Assembly (NCBI GenBank): GCA_016869715.1
Contig: VGDM01000001.1
Location: 62,001 to 126,000 of the forward strand
Source of the DNA: Alphaproteobacteria bacterium
Lineage (GTDB): Bacteria > Pseudomonadota > Alphaproteobacteria > Acetobacterales > Acetobacteraceae
Length of the DNA stretch: 64,000 bases
Reading direction: 5' to 3'
In this document: positions 7,701 through 16,642 of the stretch, one piece after another
Layout: the number at the start of each line of letters is the position of its first letter
Numbering within the stretch: position 1 is the stretch's first letter
Position numbers and translations under genes: made by a program
The notes under the pieces: generated by a model
What the model was told of the DNA's origin: nothing
Database searches by the model: none
What the model saw: the letters and a program-made list of their open reading frames with translations, nothing else

Positions 7701-8864
7701 GTGAGCGCGAAAGCCTCCAAGGCCAGGGTGGTGACGGTGCTTGGCACCACCCAAACCCTGGCCTGGGGGTCTTCCTATTATTTGCCAGCGATTCTGGCCG
7801 CGCCAATCGCCGAGGATCTTGGCCTGTCCCGCGCCATAGTGTTTGGCGTATTCTCGGGTTCGTTACTGCTGACGGCGCTATTGGGGCCGGCAGCGGGCCG
7901 CGCGATTGATCGGCGCGGCGGGCGCGATGTGCTAACGATTTCCAATCTGATTTTTATCCTTGGCCTTCTGGTCATGGCTTTTGCCAATGGCCTGCCCTTG
8001 CTGATCCTGAGTTGGTTCATCATCGGCATCGCCATGGCGATTGGGCTTTATGACGCGGCCTTTGCGACCCTTGCCGGGCTTTACGGCAAGGATGCGCGCA
8101 ATAGCATCACCGGCATTACGCTGATTGCGGGCTTTGCCAGCACGGTTGGCTGGCCATTTTCTGCGTTGATGGAAGCGGAATGGGGCTGGCGCGGCGCTTG
8201 CCTCGGCTGGGTGGCCCTGCATCTGTTCATCTGCTTGCCGCTCAATCGCCTGCTGATCCCAAAGGCACCGCCGCCTCCGCCAAAGGAAGCTGTGCCACCC
8301 TTATCCGCCGACGAAACGCGGGATCGCAAACTTGATATGATCCTGCTGGCTTTCGTGCTGGCGACAGCGAGTTTCAGCTCCACCGCGCTTGGTGCGCATT
8401 TGCCGGGGTTGTTGCAATCCGCAGGCACCTCGCTGGCGGCGGCGATTGCAGCCGGCGCGTTGATGGGCCCGGCTCAGGTCGCGGCGCGCGTTGTTGAATT
8501 CACCATCATGCGCAAAATGAATCCACTGCTTTCCGCGCGCGTTGCCGCCGGTGCACATCCGGTGGCGGTGGTGGTGTTGATGGTGCTTGGCGCGCCCTTG
8601 GCCGCGCTTTTCGTGATTATTCATGGCGCGGGCAATGGCCTGCTGACCATCACGCGCGGCACGCTGCCATTGGCGCTTTTCGGTCCGATTGGCTATGGCC
8701 AGCGCCAGGGTTTTATTACCGCGCCAGCGCGGGCTTCGCAGGCTTTCGCGCCCTTACTGTTCGGGCTGCTCCTGGATGATTTCGGCGCGGCTTGCTTGTG
8801 GTTCACGGCCTTGCTGGGTGTGGCGGCGGTTGGGGCGCTCATGCTCATGCGGGTTCGGCACTAG
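7701..8864 (+). CDS. MFS transporter
   Basis: A hydrophobic protein of about 387 residues with roughly 12 membrane segments and major-facilitator features. These include a short motif-A-like loop with GPAAGRAIDRRGGRD after the second segment and a long cytoplasmic loop rich in Pro (APPPPPKEAVPP) in the middle. The GTG at 7701 is chosen because the in-frame extension to 7632 runs back into the previous gene. It starts 22 bp after the dehydrogenase and ends 13 bp before the gamma-glutamyltransferase-like gene, so it is probably the uptake system of the operon. The substrate is not identifiable. Confidence 0.87.
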   Translation: MSAKASKARVVTVLGTTQTLAWGSSYYLPAILAAPIAEDLGLSRAIVFGVFSGSLLLTALLGPAAGRAIDRRGGRDVLTISNLIFILGLLVMAFANGLPLLILSWFIIGIAMAIGLYDAAFATLAGLYGKDARNSITGITLIAGFASTVGWPFSALMEAEWGWRGACLGWVALHLFICLPLNRLLIPKAPPPPPKEAVPPLSADETRDRKLDMILLAFVLATASFSSTALGAHLPGLLQSAGTSLAAAIAAGALMGPAQVAARVVEFTIMRKMNPLLSARVAAGAHPVAVVVLMVLGAPLAALFVIIHGAGNGLLTITRGTLPLALFGPIGYGQRQGFITAPARASQAFAPLLFGLLLDDFGAACLWFTALLGVAAVGALMLMRVRH

Positions 8865-8877
8865 AAAGAACATTCTC

Positions 8878-10566
8878 ATGACCCAGGCTTGGCTCTCCCG
8901 CGCAGGTTCGCGCTTCACCACGGATAAGCGCCCGGCCATTGGCACGCGCGGCATGGTGGTGACGAACCATCCGCTCGCCTCAGCTGCGGGGGCAGAGATG
9001 CTCGCTGCCGGCGGCAATGCCGTGGATGGCGCCATCGCTGCTTTGTTTGCGCTGACGGTGGTGGAGCCCATGATGGTCGGTATATTGGGTGGCGGGATGG
9101 CCCATCTGCGCCTGCCGGACGGGCGGCACACTGTGATCGATGGGCTTTCCACCGCCCCCGCCGCAGCGCGCACCGATATGTTCACCCCTGCCGTACCCGC
9201 CAATGCAATGAATTTCGAAGCAACGGGTCGCGCCAATATCGTGGGCCCGCTTTCCATTGCGGTGCCGGGCAATTTGCGTGCCTGGTGCGAAACGCTGGCG
9301 CGCTTTGGCAGCATGCCGCTCGCGGATGTCATGGCGCCGGCCATCCGCCACGCGGCGCGTGGTTTTGGCGTGACGCCCTATCTGGCGGAATGCATCAGTG
9401 AAGCGGCACCCGATCTGGCGCGCGATCCCGCCATTGCCGCGTTGCTTTTGCCCGGTGGCGCGCCGATCAAGCCAAGCGCGCGGCTGATCCAGGCGGAATA
9501 TGCCGAAACCCTGGTGCTGATTGCGCGCGAAGGGCCGGGTGTATTGAACGGCGCCTTGGGCGGCGTGATTGCGGATGGCATCAGGAAAGCGGGTGGCATT
9601 GTCTCGGCGGCGGATATCGCCGATTTCGCAACGATTGAGCGGGCGCCGTTGCGCGGCCCCTATCGCGATTATGAGGTTTTGCTGCCGCCGCTTCCGGCAT
9701 CTTCCGGCGTGCATGTACTGCAAATGCTGAATATCCTTGAAGGCTACGATCTGCGCGGCATGGGATTCGGCAGTGCCGATACGCTGCATCTGCTGGCAGA
9801 GGCCTTGAAGATTGCCTTTGCCGATCGTGCCGCCGCCACGGCAGATCCGGCCTTTGTGGATGTGCCCGTCGCGCGGCTAATTTCGCGCGCCTATGGCGAT
9901 GAACGCCGCGCCGCCTTAGATATGGCGTGCGCACAAGCCTGGGGGCCAGGCGTCAGCCCGGGCGAGAGCGCCAATACCACCCATGTCACGGTGGCGGACG
10001 ATCAGGGAAATATTGTTTGCTCAACGCAAACCATCAATTCGCTTTTTGGTGCGCGCTTCCTGCTGCCGGGGACGGGGTTGATCCCGAATAATTACATGGC
10101 GCTGTTTGACCCGCGTCCGGGCAAAGCGTTATCGATCGCAGCCGGCAAGCGCATCACTACATCCCAGGCACCGCTGATTGCGCTGAAGGATGACAAGCCA
10201 GCCTATGCGCTTGGCATGCCGGGCGGTTTACGAATTTTCGGTTCAGTCATGCAGGGTTTCCTCAATCTGGTGGATCACGGCATGTCCTTGCAGGAAGCGG
10301 TAGAAGCGCCTCGGCTTTGGACGCAAGGCGCTGCTGTGGAAGTGGAACCGGCCTTTGATGCGGCGGCGTTGGAAGCACTCGGCAAGCGCGGACACAATAT
10401 CTTACCCATGCCCCATGTTGGTGGTGGGATGAGTGCCATTGCCTTTCATGCTGATGGCAGCATGGAAGGTGCGGCTTGTTGGCGTGCTGATGGCACGGCG
10501 ATTGGCCTTGGCGGCGGCCTCGCCCGCGCTGGCGTGCGCTTCTGGCCGGATCGGGCGCGCGCATGA
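8878..10566 (+). CDS. Gamma-glutamyltransferase family N-terminal-nucleophile hydrolase
   Basis: A 562-residue member of the GGT family. These are made as a precursor that cleaves itself at a Thr which then becomes the nucleophile. The processing site is in ANTTHVTVADD, after about residue 370, and the LLPGTGLIPNN and MPGGLRIFGS stretches support the family. GGTs hydrolyse gamma-glutamyl amides such as glutathione or transfer the glutamyl group. The ATG at 8878 gives an N-terminus (MTQAWLSRAG) without a signal peptide, unlike periplasmic E. coli GGT, so this enzyme is probably cytoplasmic. The genes for oxoprolinase/hydantoinase-type subunits downstream fit a pathway that handles glutamyl or cyclic-amide compounds. 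Confidence 0.88.
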   Translation: MTQAWLSRAGSRFTTDKRPAIGTRGMVVTNHPLASAAGAEMLAAGGNAVDGAIAALFALTVVEPMMVGILGGGMAHLRLPDGRHTVIDGLSTAPAAARTDMFTPAVPANAMNFEATGRANIVGPLSIAVPGNLRAWCETLARFGSMPLADVMAPAIRHAARGFGVTPYLAECISEAAPDLARDPAIAALLLPGGAPIKPSARLIQAEYAETLVLIAREGPGVLNGALGGVIADGIRKAGGIVSAADIADFATIERAPLRGPYRDYEVLLPPLPASSGVHVLQMLNILEGYDLRGMGFGSADTLHLLAEALKIAFADRAAATADPAFVDVPVARLISRAYGDERRAALDMACAQAWGPGVSPGESANTTHVTVADDQGNIVCSTQTINSLFGARFLLPGTGLIPNNYMALFDPRPGKALSIAAGKRITTSQAPLIALKDDKPAYALGMPGGLRIFGSVMQGFLNLVDHGMSLQEAVEAPRLWTQGAAVEVEPAFDAAALEALGKRGHNILPMPHVGGGMSAIAFHADGSMEGAACWRADGTAIGLGGGLARAGVRFWPDRARA

Positions 10567-12161
10567 ATACCGCGGAGTATTTGCTGGCGGCGCTGGCGCG
10601 GCGCGGCACAAAGCGCATTTATGGCGTGCCGGGCGGTGGGTCTTCACTGGATATCATCGCGGCCGCCGAGCGTTTCGGCATGCGCTTCATCCTCGCCCGC
10701 CACGAAGGCAATGCGGCGATGATGGCGGTGGCGGATGCGGAAGTGACCGGCGCGCCCGGCGTAGTGCTGACCACCAAGGGACCAGGTCTGATGAATGCGC
10801 TGAATGGCATTGCCTGTGCCGCCCTGGAACGCGCACCGGTGCTGCTGCTGACCGATGGTTTTACGGATAAGCAACTCAGCTACATCACGCATCAGGTGTT
10901 TGATCAGTGCGCGGCGACCGCCGAATTGGTCAAGGGCTATACGCAAGCGCGCAGCGACAACCCTGCCGCTGAGATCGAAGCCTTGCTTAATCTTGCCATG
11001 CAGGTGCCGATTGGCCCGGTGCATCTGGATTTGACCAGTGAAGCGGCGCGCCGCCCGGCGGGAGAATTGCTTCCTGTGCCTTCGAATATCGTAACGCCGC
11101 TGGATGCCGATGCGCTGGCGCAAGCGCGCGCGATGCTGGCGGCGGCGCGGAAGCCGGTGATCCTGGCAGGCGCAGAAGCGGTGGCGGCAGCCGAACCGCT
11201 GCGTGCTTTGGTAGCCGCACTCGGTTGCCCCGCGCTGGTGACCTGTAAGGCCAAGGGCGTGATTGCGGATGCTGATCCGTATTTCGTTGGCATTTTCACT
11301 GGTGGATTTTTGGAAGCGCCCTGCGTGCAGGATGCGGATTTGATCATCCTTGTGGGACTCGATCCGGTGGAACTCATCCTGCAACCCTGGCGCTACAAGG
11401 CGCCGGTTTTGGATATCGGGCTCCGCGCACATCCGGTGCATTACGTCACGCCGAGCGCAGCTTTGCATGGCGCGCTGGCGCCTGCTTTCGCCTCGTTGGC
11501 ACAAGGCGCCCCGTGTAGTTCTTGGAAGACTGGGGAAATTGCCACGCATCGGGACGCGATGCGGGCGGCTTTGACTTGGCAAGGCTCGGGCGGTGTCGCG
11601 CCACCACGCATCGTGACCCTGGCGCAGGAAGCCGCCCGCCGTGTCGGGCGCCGCCCGCGCATCAGCGTGGATGCGGGGGCGCATATGTTCTCGGCCACCG
11701 CCTTCTGGGAATGCGCCGCACCGCGCGATGTGCTGATTTCCAACGGCCTGGCCTCCATGGGTTTTGCGCTGCCCGCCGCGCTGGCTGCCGCGTTCGAAAA
11801 CCCAACCGATGGCGCCATCGCTTTTACCGGTGATGGCGGGCTGATGATGTGTGTAGCCGAACTCGCGACCGCTGCCGAAGCCGGCGCTCCTTGCGTCACC
11901 ATTGTCTTCAATGATGGTGCGCTATCGCTGATTGATATTAAGCAGCAGCAGCGGCAATTGCCAGCCGAAGGCGTACGCTGGGCGCGGCCTAATTTCGCTG
12001 TCATCGCCGAAGGTTTTGGTGTCAAGGGCTTCGCTGCTGCGACCGAGGCTGACTATATCGCTGCGCTCGATACCGCCTTTGTACATCAGGGCCCAAGCCT
12101 GATTGACGTGATGGTGAACCCTGCCGGCTACCCCACGCAGCTGCAAGCCATGCGCGGCTGA
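10563..12161 (+). CDS. Thiamine-diphosphate-dependent enzyme, acetolactate synthase-like
   Basis: A 532-residue enzyme with the three-domain layout of the acetolactate synthase / benzoylformate decarboxylase group. The N-terminal PYR domain has YGVPGGGS and the catalytic Glu in LARHEGNAAMMA. A central domain includes ARKPVILAG. The C-terminal PP domain has the metal/ThDP motif FTGDGGLMM followed by IVFNDG. It overlaps the previous gene by ATGA, so the two are translated together. It probably decarboxylates or ligates a 2-oxoacid. No regulatory small subunit is present, so biosynthetic acetohydroxyacid synthase is unlikely. The substrate is unknown. Confidence 0.87.
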   Translation: MNTAEYLLAALARRGTKRIYGVPGGGSSLDIIAAAERFGMRFILARHEGNAAMMAVADAEVTGAPGVVLTTKGPGLMNALNGIACAALERAPVLLLTDGFTDKQLSYITHQVFDQCAATAELVKGYTQARSDNPAAEIEALLNLAMQVPIGPVHLDLTSEAARRPAGELLPVPSNIVTPLDADALAQARAMLAAARKPVILAGAEAVAAAEPLRALVAALGCPALVTCKAKGVIADADPYFVGIFTGGFLEAPCVQDADLIILVGLDPVELILQPWRYKAPVLDIGLRAHPVHYVTPSAALHGALAPAFASLAQGAPCSSWKTGEIATHRDAMRAALTWQGSGGVAPPRIVTLAQEAARRVGRRPRISVDAGAHMFSATAFWECAAPRDVLISNGLASMGFALPAALAAAFENPTDGAIAFTGDGGLMMCVAELATAAEAGAPCVTIVFNDGALSLIDIKQQQRQLPAEGVRWARPNFAVIAEGFGVKGFAAATEADYIAALDTAFVHQGPSLIDVMVNPAGYPTQLQAMRG

Positions 12162-12172
12162 AGGAGAATTCC

Positions 12173-13771
12173 ATGTCCAGCTTTTCCGCTCTTCGGCTTG
12201 GCACCGCCTGGCAACGCATTGCCGGGCTGATGGATGAAACGGCGCAGAGCTTTGTCCGTACTTCCTTATCCTCAGTCGTGCGTGACAATTGGGATATGGC
12301 GATTGGGCTGATGGATAGCGCCGGGCGGCAATTCGCGCAATCCTCTCGCTCCGTCCCATCCTTTGTTGGCACCATGCCGCGTACACTTGCGATCATGCTG
12401 CAACGCTACCCCGTGGCGCGGCTTTCGCCCGGTGATGTGCTGATTTCCAATGATGGCTATTACGGCACCGGCCATTTGAACGACATCACGATGATCAAGC
12501 CCATCTTCGCCAAGGGCCGCGTGATTTCCTGGCTGGGCAGTACCTTTCATTCCACCGATATCGGCGGCGCGCCTTCCGTTGATGCGCGTGATTCCTGGGA
12601 AGAGGGCCTGACCATCCCCATCACTCGCATTCTGAAGGGGGGCGCGGAAAATGAGGATGTGATCGCCTTTCTTGAAGCCAATCTGCGCCAGCCGGATGAA
12701 ACGCTCGGCGATATCCGCGCGCAATTCGCAGCCTATGAACAGGCGGAAAAGCGCCTGGCGCGCATCATGGTCGAAGAAGGCATCGATATTCCGGATGCGC
12801 TGGCCGGCGAAATCTTCACCCGTTCCGAATGCGCCATGCGTGATGCGATTGCCGCCGCCCCTGATGGTGTGGTGGAAGATGAAGTCACCGCCGATGGCTT
12901 TGAACACCCCGTCACCATCCGCCTGAAACTGACCATCAAGGGTAGTGACCTCACGCTCGATTTCACCGGTACGGATGGGCAGATTGCGCGGCCGGTGAAT
13001 GCGCCGCTCAATTTCACCCGCGCCTATTCCAATTATGCGGCGAAATGCGCCTTTGATCCCGCGACCCCAAACAATGATGGGTCCTTCCGACCCATCACTT
13101 TCATTGCGCCAGAGGGCTCCATCGTAAATCCGCGCCGCCCCGCACCAGTCTGGGGCCGGCACCTCACCGGCCATTATTTGCCCATGCTGGTGCTGACCGC
13201 GCTGGCGAAACTCATCCCTGATCGCGTGATCGCGGAAAGCGGCAGCCCGCTCTGGAATGTGTATTTCACGGGCGAGAATGCCGAAGGCCGCCGCTATGTG
13301 CGCATGTTCTTCATGAATGGTGGCCATGGTGCCGCACCCGCCCATGATGGCCCCGCTTGCCTTTCCTTCCCATCCAATGTCGCGACGCAAGCGGTGGAGC
13401 AGTTCGAAAACGCGGTGCCGATGCTGATGACGGAGAAGGAGCTAATCCCCAATTCTGGCGGCGCTGGGCGCATGCGCGGTGGGCTTTCGCAACGGCTTTC
13501 CTTTGAGGTGGTCGGCGAAAAACCTGTGACGGCCACTTATCGCCACGAACGCGTGCAACACCCGCCGCGCGGCGTGCTGGGTGGCGCGCCTGGGCGCGGC
13601 GGGCGTGATCTGGTGAATGGCAAGCCCGTTCCCGGCAAGGCGCGCATCGTGCTGCAGCCCGGTGATGTCATTACCTATGAAACGCCAGGTGGCGGCGGCA
13701 TGGGGCCGGTGGCGGAACGCGATCCGGCCGCCATCGCCCGCGATATCAAGGAAGGCTACGTCACGCCATGA
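12173..13771 (+). CDS. Hydantoinase B/oxoprolinase family subunit
   Basis: A 532-residue protein of the HyuB/oxoprolinase-beta family, with NDGYYGTGHLNDITMIKP, a GSTFHSTDIGG stretch and the Gly-rich C-terminal TPGGGGMGPV. A textbook AAGGAGAA site precedes the ATG. HyuB pairs with HyuA to open hydantoin, 5-oxoproline or N-methylhydantoin-type rings, or as acetone-carboxylase-like relatives, with ATP. Here B precedes A, the reverse of the commonest order. The A gene starts inside its stop codon, so equal subunit production is likely. Confidence 0.88.
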   Translation: MSSFSALRLGTAWQRIAGLMDETAQSFVRTSLSSVVRDNWDMAIGLMDSAGRQFAQSSRSVPSFVGTMPRTLAIMLQRYPVARLSPGDVLISNDGYYGTGHLNDITMIKPIFAKGRVISWLGSTFHSTDIGGAPSVDARDSWEEGLTIPITRILKGGAENEDVIAFLEANLRQPDETLGDIRAQFAAYEQAEKRLARIMVEEGIDIPDALAGEIFTRSECAMRDAIAAAPDGVVEDEVTADGFEHPVTIRLKLTIKGSDLTLDFTGTDGQIARPVNAPLNFTRAYSNYAAKCAFDPATPNNDGSFRPITFIAPEGSIVNPRRPAPVWGRHLTGHYLPMLVLTALAKLIPDRVIAESGSPLWNVYFTGENAEGRRYVRMFFMNGGHGAAPAHDGPACLSFPSNVATQAVEQFENAVPMLMTEKELIPNSGGAGRMRGGLSQRLSFEVVGEKPVTATYRHERVQHPPRGVLGGAPGRGGRDLVNGKPVPGKARIVLQPGDVITYETPGGGGMGPVAERDPAAIARDIKEGYVTP

Positions 13772-15849
13772 ATACGGCCCCCTGGCGCCTTGGTGTTGAT
13801 ATTGGTGGCACCTTCACTGATCTGGTGATGCTCGATTCGCGTGATGGCCGCATCTTCAGTGGCAAGGTGCTCACCACGCCCTATGCGCCGGAAGAAGCCG
13901 TGCTGGAAGGCGTGCGCGATTTGCTGGCGCGCACTGGCGCGCAGGCAGATCAGGTGCGGCATGTGATTCACGGCACCACGCTGGTTGCCAATGCGCTGAT
14001 CGAAAGGCGCGGCGTACCCACGGGCCTGATCACCACCAAGGGTTTTCGCGATATCCTGGAAATCGGCACGGAACTTCGCCATGACACTTATGATCTTTTC
14101 ATGCGCGTGCCGGAACCGCTGGTGCCGCGCCATCGCCGGCTTGGGGTCGCGGAACGGTTGCTACCGGACGGCTCGGTCCGCGAAGCCCTGGATGAAGCGG
14201 GCGCGCGCGAAGCGGTGCGGGCGTTGCGTGCTGCCGGCGCCAAGGCAGTGGCCGTGTGCTTCCTGCACGCCTTCCGAAACCCCGCGCATGAACTCCGCAT
14301 GCGCGATATTCTGGCGGAAGAGGCGCCTGAGCTCACCATCTGTCTTTCATCCGAAGTCGTACCGGAAATCGGCGAATATGAACGCGCCTCTACCACCGTC
14401 TGCAACGCCTATGTGCAGCCGGTATTTGAACGCTATCTACGCCGGCTGAGTGATGGCTTGCGCGGCTTTGGCCTGACCGGCCCGCTTTTCCTGATGCTGT
14501 CTGATGGCGGCGCGGTCGCCGAAGAAACCGCCGCGCGTCATCCGATCCGCCTGGTGCAATCCGGACCGGCGGGCGGTGTGGAGGCCACCGGCATTTATGG
14601 CGCCGCCGCCGGCGCGCGCGATATCCTCTGTTTTGACATGGGCGGCACCACCGCCAAAGCTGCGTTGATTGATGGTGGCGAAGCGCAACGCAGCCTTGAT
14701 TTCGAAGTCGCGCGCGTGGATCGCTTCCGCAAGGGCAGCGGCCTGCCACTCAAGGTGCCGGTGATTGACATGATCGAAATCGGCGCCGGCGGCGGTTCCA
14801 TTGCGCGCGTGGATCGCCTCGGCTTGGTGCGTGTCGGCCCTGAGAGTGCAAGCTCTGATCCCGGCCCCGCCTGCTATGGGCTTGGTGGCGCGCTGCCCAC
14901 CGTGACGGATGCGGATTTGGTGCTGGGCTATCTCGGCGCCGAAAGCTTTCTCGGTGGCGCTATGAAGCTCGATGTCGTGGCGGCAGAAGCCGCGTTGGCA
15001 GAGCATATCGGCAAGCCGCTCAGTCTTTCTGTGCCGGAAGCCGCTTGGGCCATTCATGAGACCGTCAACAGCAATATGGCGCAGGCTGCGGTGATCCATG
15101 CGCTGGAAAAAGCCAAGCGCATTGATGCCTATGCGATGGTGCCGATTGGTGGTGCGGGGCCAGTGCATGCCTGCCATATCGGTATGAAGCTCGGCCTTCG
15201 CCGCATCATCGTACCTTTGGGGGCGGGCGTTGCTTCGGCTTTCGGTTTCCTCGCCGCGCCGATTTCATTTGCCTTTGTGCAGGGTTGGGTGGCGCCGCTT
15301 GCAGGTTTGGATTTCACCAAGCTGCGCAAGGCTACCGGCGCCATGACCGCTGAAGGCAAGGCGATGGCAGCAGCCGCAGGTGTCGCGCCGGAAGCTGCCT
15401 CAGCGCGCATCCTGGGCGCCATGCGCTATGCCGGGCAGGGGTTTCAGGTGGAGGCGGAAATCCCAGCCGAGGCCATCACGCGCGGCGATGCGGCAGTGCT
15501 GCGCGCAAAATTCGAAGCTGCTTATCTGGCGTTATATGGCCGCACCGAACCGGGCCTGCCGGTGGAATGCGTTTCCTGGCAGGTGATTGTCGCGGGGCCA
15601 CGCCCGGTTGTGGACCTCACGCAGCAGGGCACCGCTGCGGAAGGCTCGCTACATCGCGGCAAGCGCCGCGCTTGGTTTGGCGGCGCCTATATTGAAACGC
15701 CGGCGCTCAATCGCCTCGCGCTCCGCCCAGGTAAAAGCGTGGCCGGGCCGGCGCTGATCGAAGAACGCGAATGCACCCTGGTGTTGCCACCGGGTGCCAC
15801 CGCGCGCTGCGATGCCGCGCTGAACCTGGATGTGACGCTGCCTGGATGA
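13768..15849 (+). CDS. Hydantoinase A/oxoprolinase family subunit
   Basis: A 693-residue ATP-dependent HyuA/oxoprolinase-alpha family protein of the actin-like ATPase fold. The phosphate-binding LGVDIGGTFTDLVML is at the N-terminus, FDMGGTTAKAALIDGG forms the second phosphate motif, and GAGGGSIARVD and GPESASSDPGPACYG are family signatures. It overlaps the B subunit gene by ATGA. The complex would phosphorylate and open a cyclic amide (5-oxoproline or hydantoin). With a GGT-type enzyme two genes upstream, 5-oxoproline from gamma-glutamyl compounds is a reasonable but unproven substrate. It is the last gene of the run; a hairpin follows. Confidence 0.9.
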   Translation: MNTAPWRLGVDIGGTFTDLVMLDSRDGRIFSGKVLTTPYAPEEAVLEGVRDLLARTGAQADQVRHVIHGTTLVANALIERRGVPTGLITTKGFRDILEIGTELRHDTYDLFMRVPEPLVPRHRRLGVAERLLPDGSVREALDEAGAREAVRALRAAGAKAVAVCFLHAFRNPAHELRMRDILAEEAPELTICLSSEVVPEIGEYERASTTVCNAYVQPVFERYLRRLSDGLRGFGLTGPLFLMLSDGGAVAEETAARHPIRLVQSGPAGGVEATGIYGAAAGARDILCFDMGGTTAKAALIDGGEAQRSLDFEVARVDRFRKGSGLPLKVPVIDMIEIGAGGGSIARVDRLGLVRVGPESASSDPGPACYGLGGALPTVTDADLVLGYLGAESFLGGAMKLDVVAAEAALAEHIGKPLSLSVPEAAWAIHETVNSNMAQAAVIHALEKAKRIDAYAMVPIGGAGPVHACHIGMKLGLRRIIVPLGAGVASAFGFLAAPISFAFVQGWVAPLAGLDFTKLRKATGAMTAEGKAMAAAAGVAPEAASARILGAMRYAGQGFQVEAEIPAEAITRGDAAVLRAKFEAAYLALYGRTEPGLPVECVSWQVIVAGPRPVVDLTQQGTAAEGSLHRGKRRAWFGGAYIETPALNRLALRPGKSVAGPALIEERECTLVLPPGATARCDAALNLDVTLPG

Positions 15850-15852
15850 GCC

Positions 15853-15877
15853 CTACCGCGCCCTATTGGCGCGGTAG
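15853..15877. terminator. Hairpin between convergent genes
   Basis: Perfect 10-bp arms (CTACCGCGCC and GGCGCGGTAG) around a 5-base loop lie right after the hydantoinase A stop. The stop codon of the convergent minus-strand gene falls in the loop. There is no clear T-run on either side, so its strength as an intrinsic terminator is uncertain. Confidence 0.55.
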
Positions 15878-16546
15878 CGGCAGAATCAAATTGGTAACAT
15901 CGCAGAGATTGACGCGGCGGCGTTCATCCGCCTGACCATTCTCATAGACAAAGCGTACATCATGCAGGCAAGGGCCTTCCGGCAGGCGGATGGCGAAATT
16001 CTGCCCGGGTGTCACCGTATCATTGCCCAGCCGATCCGGGCCCCATTCCTGCTCAGTCGAAAGCGATACATAGGCTTCCATCACTGTCACGCGTGATTGA
16101 TTGACCAGATTGAAGGAAGGATTGCCGGTGGGGCCGCTCCGCGTGCCGCGCTGCGGCGGGGCGGGCTGAGGGCGCTGCTGCGGCGCAGGCGCTTGGCCCG
16201 TCTGCCTTCCTTCAAACACCACTTCCGTCACGGCACATAGGTTGATGTTGCGCTTATCCTCACTCGGCCCGCCCGCGCGTTCATAAACTACACGTAAATC
16301 CCAGACGCAGGGACCTTGCGGCAGGCGGAGCGTGAAGCTTCGCCCATTGGGCAGCGCCTTGTCACCCAGCCGATCCCTTCCCCAATCCTGGTCGGTCGCG
16401 AGCGATGCATAGACCTCAAAAATCAAGCGCCCAGAACGGTTGACTAGGTTGAAGGAAGGATCGCCCTGCTGCGCGCGCGCGGGAGCCGCGGAAAGGCCAA
16501 GACAGCAGAGCGCCACAGCACCCAGGAAACGGCGAAAAAAAAACAT
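15863..16546 (-). CDS. Exported protein of unknown function with two tandem homologous domains
   Basis: A 227-residue protein. The ATG at 16546 is chosen because GGAGGAA lies 6 bases upstream; the in-frame extension to 16582 has no such site. A signal peptide (MFFFRRFLGAVALCCLGLSA) ends near PARAQ. The mature part holds two copies of one domain of about 80 residues. Each opens with PSFNLVN and carries QDWG/QEWG-DRLG, a LPQGPC/LPEGPC Cys, the VVYE/FVYE strand and NLC-VTN, so each copy has two conserved Cys. A Pro/Gln-rich linker (APAPQQRPQPAPPQRG) joins them. It is probably periplasmic with one disulfide per domain. I do not recognise the family. It lies just downstream of the type I secretion remnants. 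Confidence 0.75.
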   Translation of the reverse strand: MFFFRRFLGAVALCCLGLSAAPARAQQGDPSFNLVNRSGRLIFEVYASLATDQDWGRDRLGDKALPNGRSFTLRLPQGPCVWDLRVVYERAGGPSEDKRNINLCAVTEVVFEGRQTGQAPAPQQRPQPAPPQRGTRSGPTGNPSFNLVNQSRVTVMEAYVSLSTEQEWGPDRLGNDTVTPGQNFAIRLPEGPCLHDVRFVYENGQADERRRVNLCDVTNLILPLPRQ

Positions 16547-16642
16547 GAAATTCCTCCAACAACGCCGGACGGCTGATAGCATGGCAGGCTTCTAGAACTA
16601 ATGCCATTTATTGCAGGCCAGTTGCCCCTGGGAAAGGGCGGG

